Source of the DNA: Rhizobium acidisoli
Lineage (GTDB): Bacteria; Pseudomonadota; Alphaproteobacteria; Rhizobiales; Rhizobiaceae
DNA length: 64,000 nucleotides
Assembly (NCBI RefSeq): GCF_002531755.2
Contig: NZ_CP035000.1
Coordinates: 248,001 to 312,000 of the forward strand
Direction of reading: 5' to 3'
Positions within the stretch are counted from its first letter, which is position 1, and every line of letters starts with the position of its first letter. This document shows, in pieces, positions 10,101 to 18,016 of this stretch. A model generated the notes under the pieces. That model searched no databases. It was not told the origin of the DNA and saw only the letters and a program-made list of their open reading frames with translations. Made by a program: the position numbers and the translations under genes.

Positions 10101-10180
10101 GCGAGAATGAAGACGATCATGAAGTACCAGACGAGCGAACGGTGTTCGAGCGCCCAGTCGGAGAGATTGAAGGACTTCAC
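7109..10180 (-). CDS. RND efflux pump inner-membrane transporter
   Basis: A 1023-residue RND transporter of normal length. TM1 is near residue 15, followed by a large periplasmic porter loop (LNLGREEDPNFTIKTMVITAQWPG marks its start), TM2-6 at about 330-500 with GLLVDDAMIAVEMM carrying the paired Asp of the proton relay, a second porter loop, and TM8-12 with GVLALIGILIRNSVILV. It would exchange protons for toxic compounds as a trimer with its adaptor(s) and an outer-membrane channel. The GTG start overlaps the stop of the upstream adaptor as GTGA, implying coupling. No outer-membrane factor is encoded here, so a TolC-type protein from elsewhere is presumably used. Substrate unknown. Confidence 0.95.
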   Translation of the reverse strand: MKSFNLSDWALEHRSLVWYFMIVFILAGAFSYLNLGREEDPNFTIKTMVITAQWPGASADEVTRQVTDRIEKKLQELESLDYTKSETVAGQTTVFVELLPTTKARDVAPTWLRIRNMIADIKGDFPTGVVGPFFNDRFGDVFGNIYAFTSDGLTQRQLRDLVEDARSEVLTVPNVGKVDVVGAQDEAIYLEFSTRQIAALGIDQQSVIQTLQAQNAVTQSGFVDAGPERIALRVSGQFTSEESLRSINLRINERFFPLTDVATIKRGYVDPPSALFRFDGQPAIGLAIGMKQGANLLQFGEALDAQMKRVVADLPIGVDVHRVSDQPHVVDEAVSGFTRALFEAIVIVLVISFISLGLRAGMVVAISIPLVLAITFVVMEYSGISLQRISLGALIIALGLLVDDAMIAVEMMVARLEAGDDLRKAATYVYTSTAFPMLTGTLVTVAGFIPVGLNNSAAGEFTFTLFVVIAVSLVVSWIVAVLFTPLLGVTILPKTMKSHHEKKGRFAAVFSWLLGLAMRWRWITIILTVGVFGLSIGGMGLVQQQFFPNSDRPELIIDWNLPHNSSIAETNRQMARFEKEMLAGNKDIDHWTTYVGQGAPRFILSFDVQTPDVSFGQTVIVTTGLDVRDKVRAELQDYLTKTFPGTDAFVKLLDIGPPVGKPVQYRISGPDIQKVRDVSQQFAGVVGTHPLLSNMVLDWNEPSRVVKVDVLQDKARQLGVSSEDIATALNGIVEGSTATQIRDDIYLVNVIGRARASERDSIQTLENLQLSTSNGKVVPLSAVANFRYELEQPTIWRRDRQPTITLKAAVIGSTQPATIVDQLKPKVVAFQKNLPVGYKVEVGGAVESSAEAQGPIAAVAPLMLFIMATILMIQLQSFSRLFLVFAVAPTALIGVVAALLLSNAPMGFVAILGVLALIGILIRNSVILVVQIEHLRAEGVAAWQAVIEATEHRMRPIMLTAAAATLALIPISREIFWGPMAYAMMGGIVVGTALTLLFLPALYVAWFRIPRDEAVKANVPAEA

Positions 10181-11265
10181 TGGCTGATCTCCTGGTCGAT
10201 CCTGATGGCCTGGCCATCTTCAAGTTTATGCACGCCGGCCACGACCACCCTGTCTCCGGGGGCAAGCCCTTCGGTGACGCGGACAGTGCCGCCATCGACG
10301 ACATCGCCGTCGATCTTCACGCGGCGGCGCGAGACTTTCTTGCCCGGCACGTCGACGATCCAGACGCTCGGGCCGTCGGTGGCGGCAAGGATTGCCGACG
10401 ACGGCAGCACGATCTCAGGATCGGCGGCGATGGTGGCCGAGGCTGTGATGACGGAGCCAAGCCTGAAGGCTTCGGGCGGATCGCTGAGCGCAATCTTGGT
10501 CCGGCTCGTCCGCGTCGCCGTCTCCGCCTCCGGCGCGATCTCGCGCACAACGGCGGATGTACGGATAGTCGGATCGAGCTGCAGCATCACCTCGAAAGGC
10601 GCGCCGATCTTCAGTTTCTGGGCGGCGCCCTGCGGCACGTCGACCACGGCGTCGCGCTTATCCGGCCGCGCGATGGTGACGACGGTCTGGCCGGCCGAGA
10701 CGACCTGCCCAACCTCGGCCGAGATCGCCGTCACCACCCCGTCGAATTCCGCCCGAAGCTGGGCATAGCCGAGCTGCTCCTTGGCCTTGTCGAGATTGGC
10801 CTGCGCCTTGGCGACGGCAGCCGCGGCCGTGCGCCTTGCCTGCTCGGCCTCCTCAAGCGCGGCCTCGGTGCCGGAGCGCGACTCCAGCAAAGCGCGTTGG
10901 CGCTGCTCGGTGGTCACAGCGTTTCTCAACTGGGCGTCGCTGTTTTCCACGTCGGACTGGGCGTTGCGCACGGCAAGCTCCAGTGCCAGCGGATCGATGG
11001 CGGCCACGACGTCATCCTTCTTGACGACGTCGCCAACATTGACGTTGCGGGCGATCATCCGCCCGAGAATCCGGAAGCCGAGTTCGGTCTCGATCGTCGG
11101 TTCGATTGTGCCGGTCAGGCTGAGGCTCGAAGCGGGCGTCTGCTTGACGGTCATCGACAGCACCGGACGAGGCGCCTCCTCCCCGCCCTCTTCTTCCTTC
11201 GGCGCGCAAGAGGAAATGAGGGCCGTGCCCACCATCAATGCGACTATCTTGAGACGAATACTCAC
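10177..11265 (-). CDS. RND efflux periplasmic adaptor lipoprotein (first of two)
   Basis: A 362-residue HlyD/AcrA-type membrane fusion protein with lipobox LISSC near residue 20. The barrel-sandwich half-motifs (GFRILGRMIARNVNVGDVVKKDD and GVVTAISAEVGQVVSAGQTVVTI) flank an alpha-helical hairpin at about residues 95-165. Adaptors bridge the RND pump and the outer-membrane channel. The GTG start overlaps the preceding stop and its own stop overlaps the pump start, so the three genes form a tightly coupled operon. The presence of two distinct adaptors suggests a heteromeric adaptor, as described for some other RND systems with paired adaptors; that is inference. Confidence 0.92.
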   Translation of the reverse strand: MSIRLKIVALMVGTALISSCAPKEEEGGEEAPRPVLSMTVKQTPASSLSLTGTIEPTIETELGFRILGRMIARNVNVGDVVKKDDVVAAIDPLALELAVRNAQSDVENSDAQLRNAVTTEQRQRALLESRSGTEAALEEAEQARRTAAAAVAKAQANLDKAKEQLGYAQLRAEFDGVVTAISAEVGQVVSAGQTVVTIARPDKRDAVVDVPQGAAQKLKIGAPFEVMLQLDPTIRTSAVVREIAPEAETATRTSRTKIALSDPPEAFRLGSVITASATIAADPEIVLPSSAILAATDGPSVWIVDVPGKKVSRRRVKIDGDVVDGGTVRVTEGLAPGDRVVVAGVHKLEDGQAIRIDQEISQ

Positions 11266-12335
11266 TTGGAAGCTTCCTTGACATAAGACACGATTTCACC
11301 GGGCCTGAGGAACTTGGTTCCGTCGGCCACCACGGCCTCTCCTGCCGAGACGCCTGATTTGACGATGAAGCTGCCGGTCTCGTAGCCCGCAACATTAACC
11401 GCCCTGACCGAAACCGCCGAGGATGCGGGATCGACGATCCAGACGGCCGGCTTGCCGTCCTTAGAGGTCATTGCCGACCAGGGCAGCTGGATGACCTCCT
11501 GCGCGACGTAATTGAAGCGTCCGACGACAGGAGCGCCCAGCGGAATGGGAGCGTCGCTCGAGAGCGCGACCTTGACCTTGATCGTGCCGGTGGAGGAATC
11601 GATCGTCGGCGAAATCTCGCGAACCCTGGCGGTGATCTTCTGCGAAGGGTCCGACAGAAGGGTCACGGTGCCGTCGCCCTCGATCGGGCGCAGAAAGGCG
11701 CTTTCGACCACTTCGAAGACGGCGTCCCGGTCGCCGTCATGGGCAAGGGTGAAGACGACCTGGGCCGCCTGCGCCACCTGCCCGACCTCGGCGTTGCGGG
11801 CCGTGATCACCCCATCGGCGTCCGCCTTCAGCTCCGTGTAAGAGAGGGTGTCTTGAGCCGTTTCCAACAGCGCCTGCGCCGATTTCGCCGATGCCTGCGC
11901 CGTCAAAAGCGCTTCCTGCGCCTGATCGAGTGCTGCACGCGTCGTCACTTGCGTTCGAAACAGGCTCTGTTGCCGGTCGAATGCGAGCTGTGCCTGGGTT
12001 TGCTGCGCTTGCGCCGACTGCAGATTGGCAGCCGCCACATCCAGGTCGGCTTTCTGCTCTTCCGGATCGATGCGCGCCAGGAGCTGCCCCGCCTTCACGG
12101 ACTGCCCGACCTCCACCAGTCGCTCGACGATCTTGCCGCTGACACGGAAGGACAGGTCGGTCTGGATGCGGGCCCTGACTTCTCCGGTGAGCGCGCCGCC
12201 CTGGGCCAGCGGCTCGGACTTGGCCACGACGACGCCGACCTGCCGCGGGACGGGTTCGGTCGGCCCGCTCGAATCGCTGCATGATCCGAGACCGATGGCG
12301 CATACGATCGCGTTAGCGATCAGAATGGTTCTCAT
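11262..12335 (-). CDS. RND efflux periplasmic adaptor lipoprotein (second, promoter-proximal)
   Basis: A 357-residue HlyD-type adaptor with lipoprotein signal ending IGLGSC. The lipoyl/barrel motif SGKIVERLVEVGQSVKAGQLLARID is followed by a Q/A-rich helical hairpin at about residues 80-150 and then GVITARNAEVGQVAQAAQVVFTL. ATG at 12335 was chosen because AGAGGT sits just upstream and the lipoprotein leader begins there; the longer frame to 12392 would start inside the operator. It is the first gene of the efflux operon and only distantly similar to the next adaptor. Expression should be controlled by the divergent TetR protein. Confidence 0.92.
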   Translation of the reverse strand: MRTILIANAIVCAIGLGSCSDSSGPTEPVPRQVGVVVAKSEPLAQGGALTGEVRARIQTDLSFRVSGKIVERLVEVGQSVKAGQLLARIDPEEQKADLDVAAANLQSAQAQQTQAQLAFDRQQSLFRTQVTTRAALDQAQEALLTAQASAKSAQALLETAQDTLSYTELKADADGVITARNAEVGQVAQAAQVVFTLAHDGDRDAVFEVVESAFLRPIEGDGTVTLLSDPSQKITARVREISPTIDSSTGTIKVKVALSSDAPIPLGAPVVGRFNYVAQEVIQLPWSAMTSKDGKPAVWIVDPASSAVSVRAVNVAGYETGSFIVKSGVSAGEAVVADGTKFLRPGEIVSYVKEASK

Positions 12336-12363
12336 AGTTGACCTCTTGCTCTCAACGGCAGCT

Positions 12364-12392
12364 GCTATATAATTGACTGACGACTTAGTCAA
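12364..12392 (-). promoter_or_regulatory. sigma70-type promoter of the efflux operon
   Basis: On the minus strand, -35 TTGACT (12392-12387) and -10 TATAGC (12369-12364) are separated by exactly 17 bp. The predicted start of transcription is about 22 bases before the first adaptor ATG. The TetR-type palindrome overlaps the -35 box and spacer. Confidence 0.62.
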
Positions 12393-12393
12393 T
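12372..12393. promoter_or_regulatory. TetR-type operator between efflux operon and its regulator
   Basis: Perfect 7-bp arms ATTGACT/AGTCAAT with an 8-bp spacer lie in the divergent intergenic region. The site covers the -35 box of the efflux promoter, the usual arrangement for repression by a TetR-family protein. Binding is inferred from position. Confidence 0.65.
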
Positions 12394-12445
12394 GAAACTT
12401 TGTGTCGCGGGGGCGAGGCGCGCGCAACAACGGGGGAGGCAGGAA

Positions 12446-13078
12446 ATGGCAGATCAGAAGAAGCTCACACGCGCGCAACAGAAGGCGCTGCGGCCCATCC
12501 AAATTCTGGATGCCGCCTTCGAGGAATTCGTCAAATGCGGCTTTTCCGGAACACGCGTCGAAGACATCGCCGACAGGGTCGGCGTCACCAAAGGCACGGT
12601 CTACGTCTACTTCGAAACCAAGGAAAAGCTTTTCGAAGCCATGATCAACCACTTCTCCGTGCCCTTTCAGGAACTGGTCGCAATCGCCGATCGGCTGAGC
12701 GGCAGCGCTACGGACAGGCTGATGTCCATTCTCGGTCTCTTCTACGAGCAAATTCCCGAGGACCGCGCGACGCGGGAATTGACACGGCTGGTCATTTCGG
12801 AGGGGCAGCGTTTCCCCGACCTGATCGATCGCCACCACGATCAGTTCATTGCGCCGATCATCGCCAAGATCGACGCCCTCATCCTGGAGGGAGTCGCGTC
12901 GGGCGAGTTTCGTCCAATTCCGGTGGAATTCTCCGACATCGTGGTCGCGCCTATCCTGACGACCACAGTTCTGCGGCTGATCTTCGATGACCGCCGCGTG
13001 CCCACTCCCAATAAGGAGGCCTTCCTGCGGACCTATTTCGACCTGCTGTTCAACGGCCTGCTCGCCAAGCCTCTGTGA
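12446..13078 (+). CDS. TetR-family repressor of the efflux operon
   Basis: A 210-residue TetR protein. The N-terminal helix-turn-helix is at about residues 15-60 (ILDAAFEEFVKCGFSGTRVEDIADRVGVTKGTVYVYF); the rest is an all-helical ligand-binding domain of the AcrR type (TetR_C-like). ATG at 12446 has GGGGGAGGCAGG upstream; the in-frame ATG at 12392 lies inside the palindromic operator and is unlikely. It is divergent from the RND operon, so it probably represses that operon and itself and is released by a pump substrate. Family confidence is high; the inducer is unknown. Confidence 0.93.
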   Translation: MADQKKLTRAQQKALRPIQILDAAFEEFVKCGFSGTRVEDIADRVGVTKGTVYVYFETKEKLFEAMINHFSVPFQELVAIADRLSGSATDRLMSILGLFYEQIPEDRATRELTRLVISEGQRFPDLIDRHHDQFIAPIIAKIDALILEGVASGEFRPIPVEFSDIVVAPILTTTVLRLIFDDRRVPTPNKEAFLRTYFDLLFNGLLAKPL

Positions 13079-13256
13079 TGGCCAATAGCGCCGGGCGCCC
13101 GCGATTCATCGCCCGTTTGCGGTAGCGTTGCGACCGGTTTTCACCGAAAGCGGAAAAATAGGCCACGCAGCACGTAGCTTTTTTGAAGTCTTTATGTGAA
13201 AACATTGAGTTAGCTTGTGTCTTTGAAAGCACGAACTCAATTCGCGACGGAATAAA

Positions 13257-14294
13257 GTGGAACGCAAAGTCAATCTCAAGGATGTCGCGCGCGACGCTGA
13301 TGTATCGCTGAGCACCGCCTCGCACGCGCTGAACGGAACCGCGCCGCTGACGGTCGAAGTGCGCGAAAGGGTCCTGGATTCGGCCAAACGTTTGGGCTAT
13401 CTCGACCGCCGCAGGAAGAAAGCAACGATCGCGGCACTGCGCGTCCTGCTTCTCGCTATTCCGGGCGATGCGGCGCCGGAGAGCGACCTCAATCTGGTGA
13501 GCTGGACGATCCTCAACGGTCTCAGGAAAGAATGCGAGCGTCGCGGCATCCGGATCGTGCCTTTCGTCAGCACCGGCCGGCGCATCGACGGCGCTGAGGT
13601 CAAACAGATCGCGCTTTCGGAACGCGCCGACGGTATCGTCGTCCTGAACGACGACCAGCCGGAACTCATCCGCAGTCTCTCCTCCCCTGACATGCCTGTT
13701 GTCATCGTCAACGGCGAGGATCCGGCCATGCTGGTCGATACTGTGACACCGGAAAACCGCTTCGGGGCGCGGCTTGGCATCGAGCACCTGCTGGCCCTCG
13801 GACATCGCCGCATCCTGCACCTGACCTGGAAAGGCCGCACGACAATCCAGCGCAGATATGACGGCTTTTCCGATGCCTATTTCGCCGCGCAGCTTCGCGT
13901 GCCCGAAGACATGATCGTCGAGGCAGAAGGATATGAGCCTCGTCACGGCGAGGCTGCCATCAAAGCGCTGCTCGATCGCGATCCGACGATGAACGGCGCC
14001 ACCGCCGTCTTCTGCGCCGCCGACAATCTGGCGCTCGGCTGCCTGAAGGCATTGGCCGATCGCGACATACGCGTGCCCGAAGCGATCTCCGTGCTGGGCT
14101 TCGACGATATCGTCCCCGGCGAGTTCAGCCGCCCGCCTCTTTCAACGGTCAGCGTTCCCACCGACAAGCTCGGCGCTGCCGCCTTGGCGCTCATCGAACA
14201 GAGGTTGATCGCCAACGACCCGCAGCGGCCGGCCCATCGCCTGGAACTCGGATGCCACCTCGTCCTGCGCGGCAGCATCGCGCCCCCGCGCTAG
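13257..14294 (+). CDS. LacI-family transcriptional regulator
   Basis: A 345-residue LacI-type protein that begins almost directly with the headpiece VNLKDVARDADVSLSTASHALNGT. A periplasmic-binding-protein-like effector domain follows, ending in FDDIVPGEFSRPPLSTVSVP near residue 285, typical of the family. The start is GTG at 13257 after GACGGAATAAA, a weak ribosome site. It lies in the regulator cluster next to the pectin-oligomer locus and is a candidate for the TGAAAA..TTTTCA palindromes at 25.1-25.3 kb, though this is only positional inference. Effector unknown. Confidence 0.9.
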   Translation: MERKVNLKDVARDADVSLSTASHALNGTAPLTVEVRERVLDSAKRLGYLDRRRKKATIAALRVLLLAIPGDAAPESDLNLVSWTILNGLRKECERRGIRIVPFVSTGRRIDGAEVKQIALSERADGIVVLNDDQPELIRSLSSPDMPVVIVNGEDPAMLVDTVTPENRFGARLGIEHLLALGHRRILHLTWKGRTTIQRRYDGFSDAYFAAQLRVPEDMIVEAEGYEPRHGEAAIKALLDRDPTMNGATAVFCAADNLALGCLKALADRDIRVPEAISVLGFDDIVPGEFSRPPLSTVSVPTDKLGAAALALIEQRLIANDPQRPAHRLELGCHLVLRGSIAPPR

Positions 14295-14340
14295 AAATTT
14301 GTCGGAAAGCGGCAGAGCCCCGAAAGGCTCCAAGCCCGAG

Positions 14341-15360
14341 CTAACGCAAGCGCTCTGCCCGTAGGCGCGTATCGCGCGGGCTTTCGCCGAAGGTGCTGCG
14401 ATAGATGATGGAGAACCTGCCCGCATGTGCGAAGCCCCATATCGCGCAGATTTCGCGGACGGATCGCTGGTTCGTTGGATCCCGCAGTTGCTCACGGGCT
14501 GCCTGGAGCCGGATCGTACGCAGGTAACCAGCCGGCGAGGTTCCTCTGAAGGCCTTGAAACCCGTCTGCAGCGCGCGAAGTGAAACGCCGACATTGTCCG
14601 CAACCATCGTCATGGTGAGAGGCTCTGCGATATTGGCATGCATATAGTCGATGGCACGCCGGACATGCCAAGGCGCAACCAACGACACTTTCTTTTTCTC
14701 CAGATGGCCGGACAGGCGGTGGTGGCCAAATCGGATGACAAGATGAGCGAGCGTTTCACTCATCGTCGCCATGGCGAGAGGGGAAGACAGAAGCGGACCG
14801 CTGTTGCGCATGCCCTGCACGATCGTCTGCACCAGGTTGCCGATAAGCTGGCCCGACTGTGTCGAAAGATCCAGGATGGGCTCAAGGTTGAGCGACTCGG
14901 AAAGCGGCGTTTCCGCAAGTGAAATGAGCACACGCTTTACGATATTCCAGTCGAGGAAGAGGACATCCGAAGTGTGCGGGCCCTGGACGAAACGATCACC
15001 GGCCTCATGGTTGTTGGCCATAAGGAGATAACCCGCTCCACTTTCAACCGCCCTTTTCCCGATGGACACTCGAAAGGACCCGGTCTGCGGCAGGTAGAAG
15101 GCAAGGTGTTGGGGCGTCTCATTGAGCGTTCGAACTGTCCAGGAACTTCGAAAGACGGAGTGAAGGACCGTAAACCCATCGCCTCTTCTCAAGTCCGCCG
15201 CCCAGCGGAAGTTTCGATCGTTGCCTAGCGGCTGTGCGGCAAAAACCCCATAACCGGTCGACAATGTCTTAACCATCGACTCAAAGTCGTGGCCTTGATG
15301 CGTCGGTGCGAACTCATAATCCTCGCGCTCAGGAGCGCGCGCCGTGTTCTCGTACCTCAT
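14341..15360 (-). CDS. AraC-family transcriptional regulator
   Basis: A 339-residue protein with an N-terminal AraC-binding-like (cupin) sensor half up to about residue 210 and a C-terminal AraC/XylS DNA-binding domain. The first HTH is near 245-270 (MTMVADNVGVSLRALQTGFKAF) and the second near 295-325 (SVREICAIWGFAHAGRFSIIYRSTFGESP). This architecture is found in AraC_binding_2 regulators that respond to small organic ligands. It is divergent from the ROK gene across 265 bp and convergent with the LacI gene. No structural gene is directly downstream, so its target could be itself, the ROK gene or a distant operon. Confidence 0.9.
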   Translation of the reverse strand: MRYENTARAPEREDYEFAPTHQGHDFESMVKTLSTGYGVFAAQPLGNDRNFRWAADLRRGDGFTVLHSVFRSSWTVRTLNETPQHLAFYLPQTGSFRVSIGKRAVESGAGYLLMANNHEAGDRFVQGPHTSDVLFLDWNIVKRVLISLAETPLSESLNLEPILDLSTQSGQLIGNLVQTIVQGMRNSGPLLSSPLAMATMSETLAHLVIRFGHHRLSGHLEKKKVSLVAPWHVRRAIDYMHANIAEPLTMTMVADNVGVSLRALQTGFKAFRGTSPAGYLRTIRLQAAREQLRDPTNQRSVREICAIWGFAHAGRFSIIYRSTFGESPRDTRLRAERLR

Positions 15361-15590
15361 GCAGCTCGATCCTCCCTTTCAGCATCCGCCTCCCGCATGG
15401 CCGAACGTTCCATCTCGCTCAGGATTGCGGTGATGGCGAATGGGTTCCTCCAAACGCACGGACCCGCTCTTCGAGTCCCGAAATGCGCTCACCTCGGCTG
15501 GCTTGGCCAATCTTGATGAGGTAAGCAAGCTCAGCAAACGAGGGACCGAATCCCCTCATTTGACAGAAGCAACACGCCCCTTCAATGTGC

Positions 15591-15609
15591 TTCACACTCA
15601 CAGTGTAAA
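15591..15609. promoter_or_regulatory. palindrome TTCACACTCACAGTGTAAA before the ROK gene
   Basis: A 19-bp palindrome (eight-base arms with one mismatch around CAC) ends 16 bases before ATG 15626. TTGACA at 15560-15565 upstream could be a -35 box, with a poor -10. The site may be an autoregulatory operator. Its position supports the downstream start for the ROK protein. Confidence 0.4.
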
Positions 15610-15625
15610 TCAAAACGATCTGCAA

Positions 15626-16777
15626 ATGAAGTATGATCCGCTAGAACATGTTGCCACGCATTTTTTGCGCGATGCACAACCGGCCCGGGTGGCGTCCCGC
15701 AACGAGCGGGATCTCTTGCGGCTGATCTGGAAATCCCCAGGGATCGAGCGCTCCGACCTGACTGAGCCGCTCGACCTCACCCAGCAATCCCTGCACAGGA
15801 TCGTCGCGCGGCTTCATGAGCGAGGAATGATCGTCTTTTCGCATGCCGAAGCCCGGCGCGCCGGTCCACCCAGCCCGGAGCTGACCCTTCGAAAAGACTG
15901 GTGTCTGACGCTCGGAATCGCCGTCAACGTCGGCTCGATCGGCCTTTGTCTCATGGGTTTCGGCGAGCCTCTGGAGAATATGGAAATCCGGCAGGCAGGC
16001 GCCTCGCTGTCGGTGGAATTGGAACGGATCGAAGCGGCGGTCGAGGACATTCTGGCCCGCCGGGGCGCCAAGCGGCGCGACATCCTCGGCGTCGGTCTGG
16101 CGGTCGCCGGCCACCGAATGCTGGAGACGGCCTTCAATTGTCCGCTGCCACTTGCCCATTGGTCACTGATCGACCTGGCACCTTTGCTCGGGAAGCAACT
16201 TGCCTTGCCGGTCTGGGCGGACAATGTCGCCAGGACCGCAGCTTTGGCGGAAGCGATCTTCGGCGTTGGTCGCGACGTTGCGGATTTCGCCTATATTGCT
16301 CATCTTCACGGCTACGGTGGCGGCCTGGTTTCCGGAGGCATGCCGTTTCGCGGCAGTTTCGGCAATGCCGGCGAATTCTCCGTTCTCTTCGGGCGTGAGG
16401 ACTATGACGACCGTCCCGCACTCAACCAGTTGCTCGAACATCTTCGCGCCAAAGGGCGCGCGGGCCTGACCCTGAACGACCTGAAGAACGAAGAACTGGT
16501 GGGTTGGGACGGCGTCGAGGAGTGGGTCGACCGGGTCATGCCTGCCCACAACCGCGCCATCAATGCGATCTGCGCGATCTTCGATCCGGCCCTCATCGTC
16601 CTTGGCGGCGAGCTTCCGCATTCCCTTGCGAGAAAGCTTATCGAGCGGACCGAATTCAACAATCTGCCTCGCCACGGCGCAGTGCGTGACGTTCCGCAGC
16701 TTGCAGTGGCGGAGATCATCGACGCTCCCGGTGCGATTGGCGCGGCCTTGATCCCACTCTTCGAAACCGTTTTGTGA
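15626..16777 (+). CDS. ROK-family transcriptional regulator
   Basis: A 383-residue NagC/XylR-type ROK repressor. The N-terminal winged HTH is near residues 28-75 (LLRLIWKSPGIERSDLTEPLDLTQQSLHRIVARL) and the sugar-kinase-like domain follows, with GVGLAVAGHR and DNVARTAALAEAIFG. The usual zinc site CxCGxxGC is absent after GNAGEFSVLFG, so this is a divergent member that may sense a ligand differently. ATG 15626 was chosen over the longer frame from 15440 because the palindrome lies just before it. It converges on the pectin-oligomer transporter and is a plausible second regulator of that locus. Confidence 0.85.
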   Translation: MKYDPLEHVATHFLRDAQPARVASRNERDLLRLIWKSPGIERSDLTEPLDLTQQSLHRIVARLHERGMIVFSHAEARRAGPPSPELTLRKDWCLTLGIAVNVGSIGLCLMGFGEPLENMEIRQAGASLSVELERIEAAVEDILARRGAKRRDILGVGLAVAGHRMLETAFNCPLPLAHWSLIDLAPLLGKQLALPVWADNVARTAALAEAIFGVGRDVADFAYIAHLHGYGGGLVSGGMPFRGSFGNAGEFSVLFGREDYDDRPALNQLLEHLRAKGRAGLTLNDLKNEELVGWDGVEEWVDRVMPAHNRAINAICAIFDPALIVLGGELPHSLARKLIERTEFNNLPRHGAVRDVPQLAVAEIIDAPGAIGAALIPLFETVL

Positions 16778-16956
16778 GACCCGGGCAGTCCAGTCCGTGC
16801 TTCCAACTCTGCATCCCCTCGTGCCGGGGCACGCAATAATGCGTGTCGGTCGCTAAAAAGGACTGAATCGCACCGCAGGATCAGGTGCGGTGCGCATCAG
16901 CCGGCGCGACGACATTGGAAGCACTCAGCCCAGAACGGTCGACGCGTTAGAATTCA

Positions 16957-18015
16957 TCACTTCATCCCTGTACCTGCAATGCCTGTGGTGATGTATTTCT
17001 GCAGGAACAGGAAGACGACGGTGACGGGCAGCAGGCTGAGGAAGGTCATCGCCAGGATATAGTGCCACTGCACCGAGAACTCTCCCTGGAAGGCGTTCAG
17101 GCCGACCTGCAGCGTGAAATTCTCGCGGCTGTTGAGAACGATGAGCGGCCAGAGGAAGTCGTTCCAGCGCCAGAGCACCGAAAAGATCGCCAGCACGGCC
17201 AGTGCCGGCGCCGTCAGCGGCAGGATGATGCGCCAGAAGATGCAGAATTCGCTCGCCGCATCGACGCGCGCTGCCTCGATCAGTTCGTCCGGGATGGTCA
17301 GCATATATTGCCGCAGCAAGAAGACGGCGGTCGGAGACGCGATCGTTGGCAGGATGACGCCCCAGAGATTGTCGGCAAGCCCGACCCCGACGATGACGAG
17401 ATAGGCCGGCACCATGACGACGGCGAGCGGGATCATCAGGGTCGAGATGATGATGACGAAAACCGTCGTGTCGCCGCGAAATTTGTATTTCGACAGTGCA
17501 AATGCCGCCATGGCGTTGACGATGAGCGTCAGCAGCGTCGCGACCAAGGTGACGAACACCGAATTCTTCAGGAAGGTCAGGAAGCTGAAGCGCGTCAGCG
17601 GGTCGGTGTAATTCTCGGTGGCGACGGTCAGATGTTGGACCGGCGTGATCCCCTTGACGTCGACGCTGACCGGCTGCCCTGGATTTGCCGGATCGACCAT
17701 CTGAGCCTTGAGGCCGATGCGCCGCACCATGGCCATTTCGCGCTGCTGACCGTCGACCGTGACCTGCCAGAGGCTAAGCGGCTTGTCGAAGCCGGGCACG
17801 GTCTGTTCCACGGCGGCGCGTGGAAGCAGCGTCGGCGGAAAGCGGGTGATTTCGGCCGCCGGCTTCAGTGAGGAGAGGCCGGCCCAGACGACGGGAACGA
17901 GCACCGCCAGCGTTCCGCCGATCAACCAGACCCATGACAGAATATCGGTGATGTCGATGCGTCCGGCCCGGCGCGTGCGCGAGAGGAAGCGGATCGGGTT
18001 CATAGAGCTGTTCAT
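16957..18015 (-). CDS. sugar ABC transporter permease, MalG/UgpE type
   Basis: A 352-residue inner-membrane permease with six predicted membrane segments and the EAA loop EAARVDAASEFCIFWRIILPL near residue 255 that docks on the ATPase. It is longer than usual (about 280) because TM1 is followed by a ~110-residue periplasmic loop at about 55-165, seen in a subset of oligogalacturonide-type permeases. It is the last gene of the operon 25097-16957 and starts one base after its partner permease ends. With the binding protein at 25.3 kb it should import plant cell-wall oligosaccharides. Family confidence is high; the substrate is inferred from context. Confidence 0.92.
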   Translation of the reverse strand: MNSSMNPIRFLSRTRRAGRIDITDILSWVWLIGGTLAVLVPVVWAGLSSLKPAAEITRFPPTLLPRAAVEQTVPGFDKPLSLWQVTVDGQQREMAMVRRIGLKAQMVDPANPGQPVSVDVKGITPVQHLTVATENYTDPLTRFSFLTFLKNSVFVTLVATLLTLIVNAMAAFALSKYKFRGDTTVFVIIISTLMIPLAVVMVPAYLVIVGVGLADNLWGVILPTIASPTAVFLLRQYMLTIPDELIEAARVDAASEFCIFWRIILPLTAPALAVLAIFSVLWRWNDFLWPLIVLNSRENFTLQVGLNAFQGEFSVQWHYILAMTFLSLLPVTVVFLFLQKYITTGIAGTGMK

Positions 18016-18016
18016 C

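Noticed and set aside
8681..10768. Plus-strand open frame of ~695 codons
   Set aside because: Antisense shadow of the RND pump and adaptor genes; composition is that of a high-GC complementary frame and no family is recognisable.
12392..12445. Upstream ATG for the TetR gene at 12392
   Set aside because: It lies inside the operator palindrome and lacks a ribosome site, whereas 12446 has GGGGGAGG.
14312..14327. Short hairpin GAGCC..GGCTC between LacI and AraC genes
   Set aside because: Only five base pairs and no T run; too weak to call a terminator.
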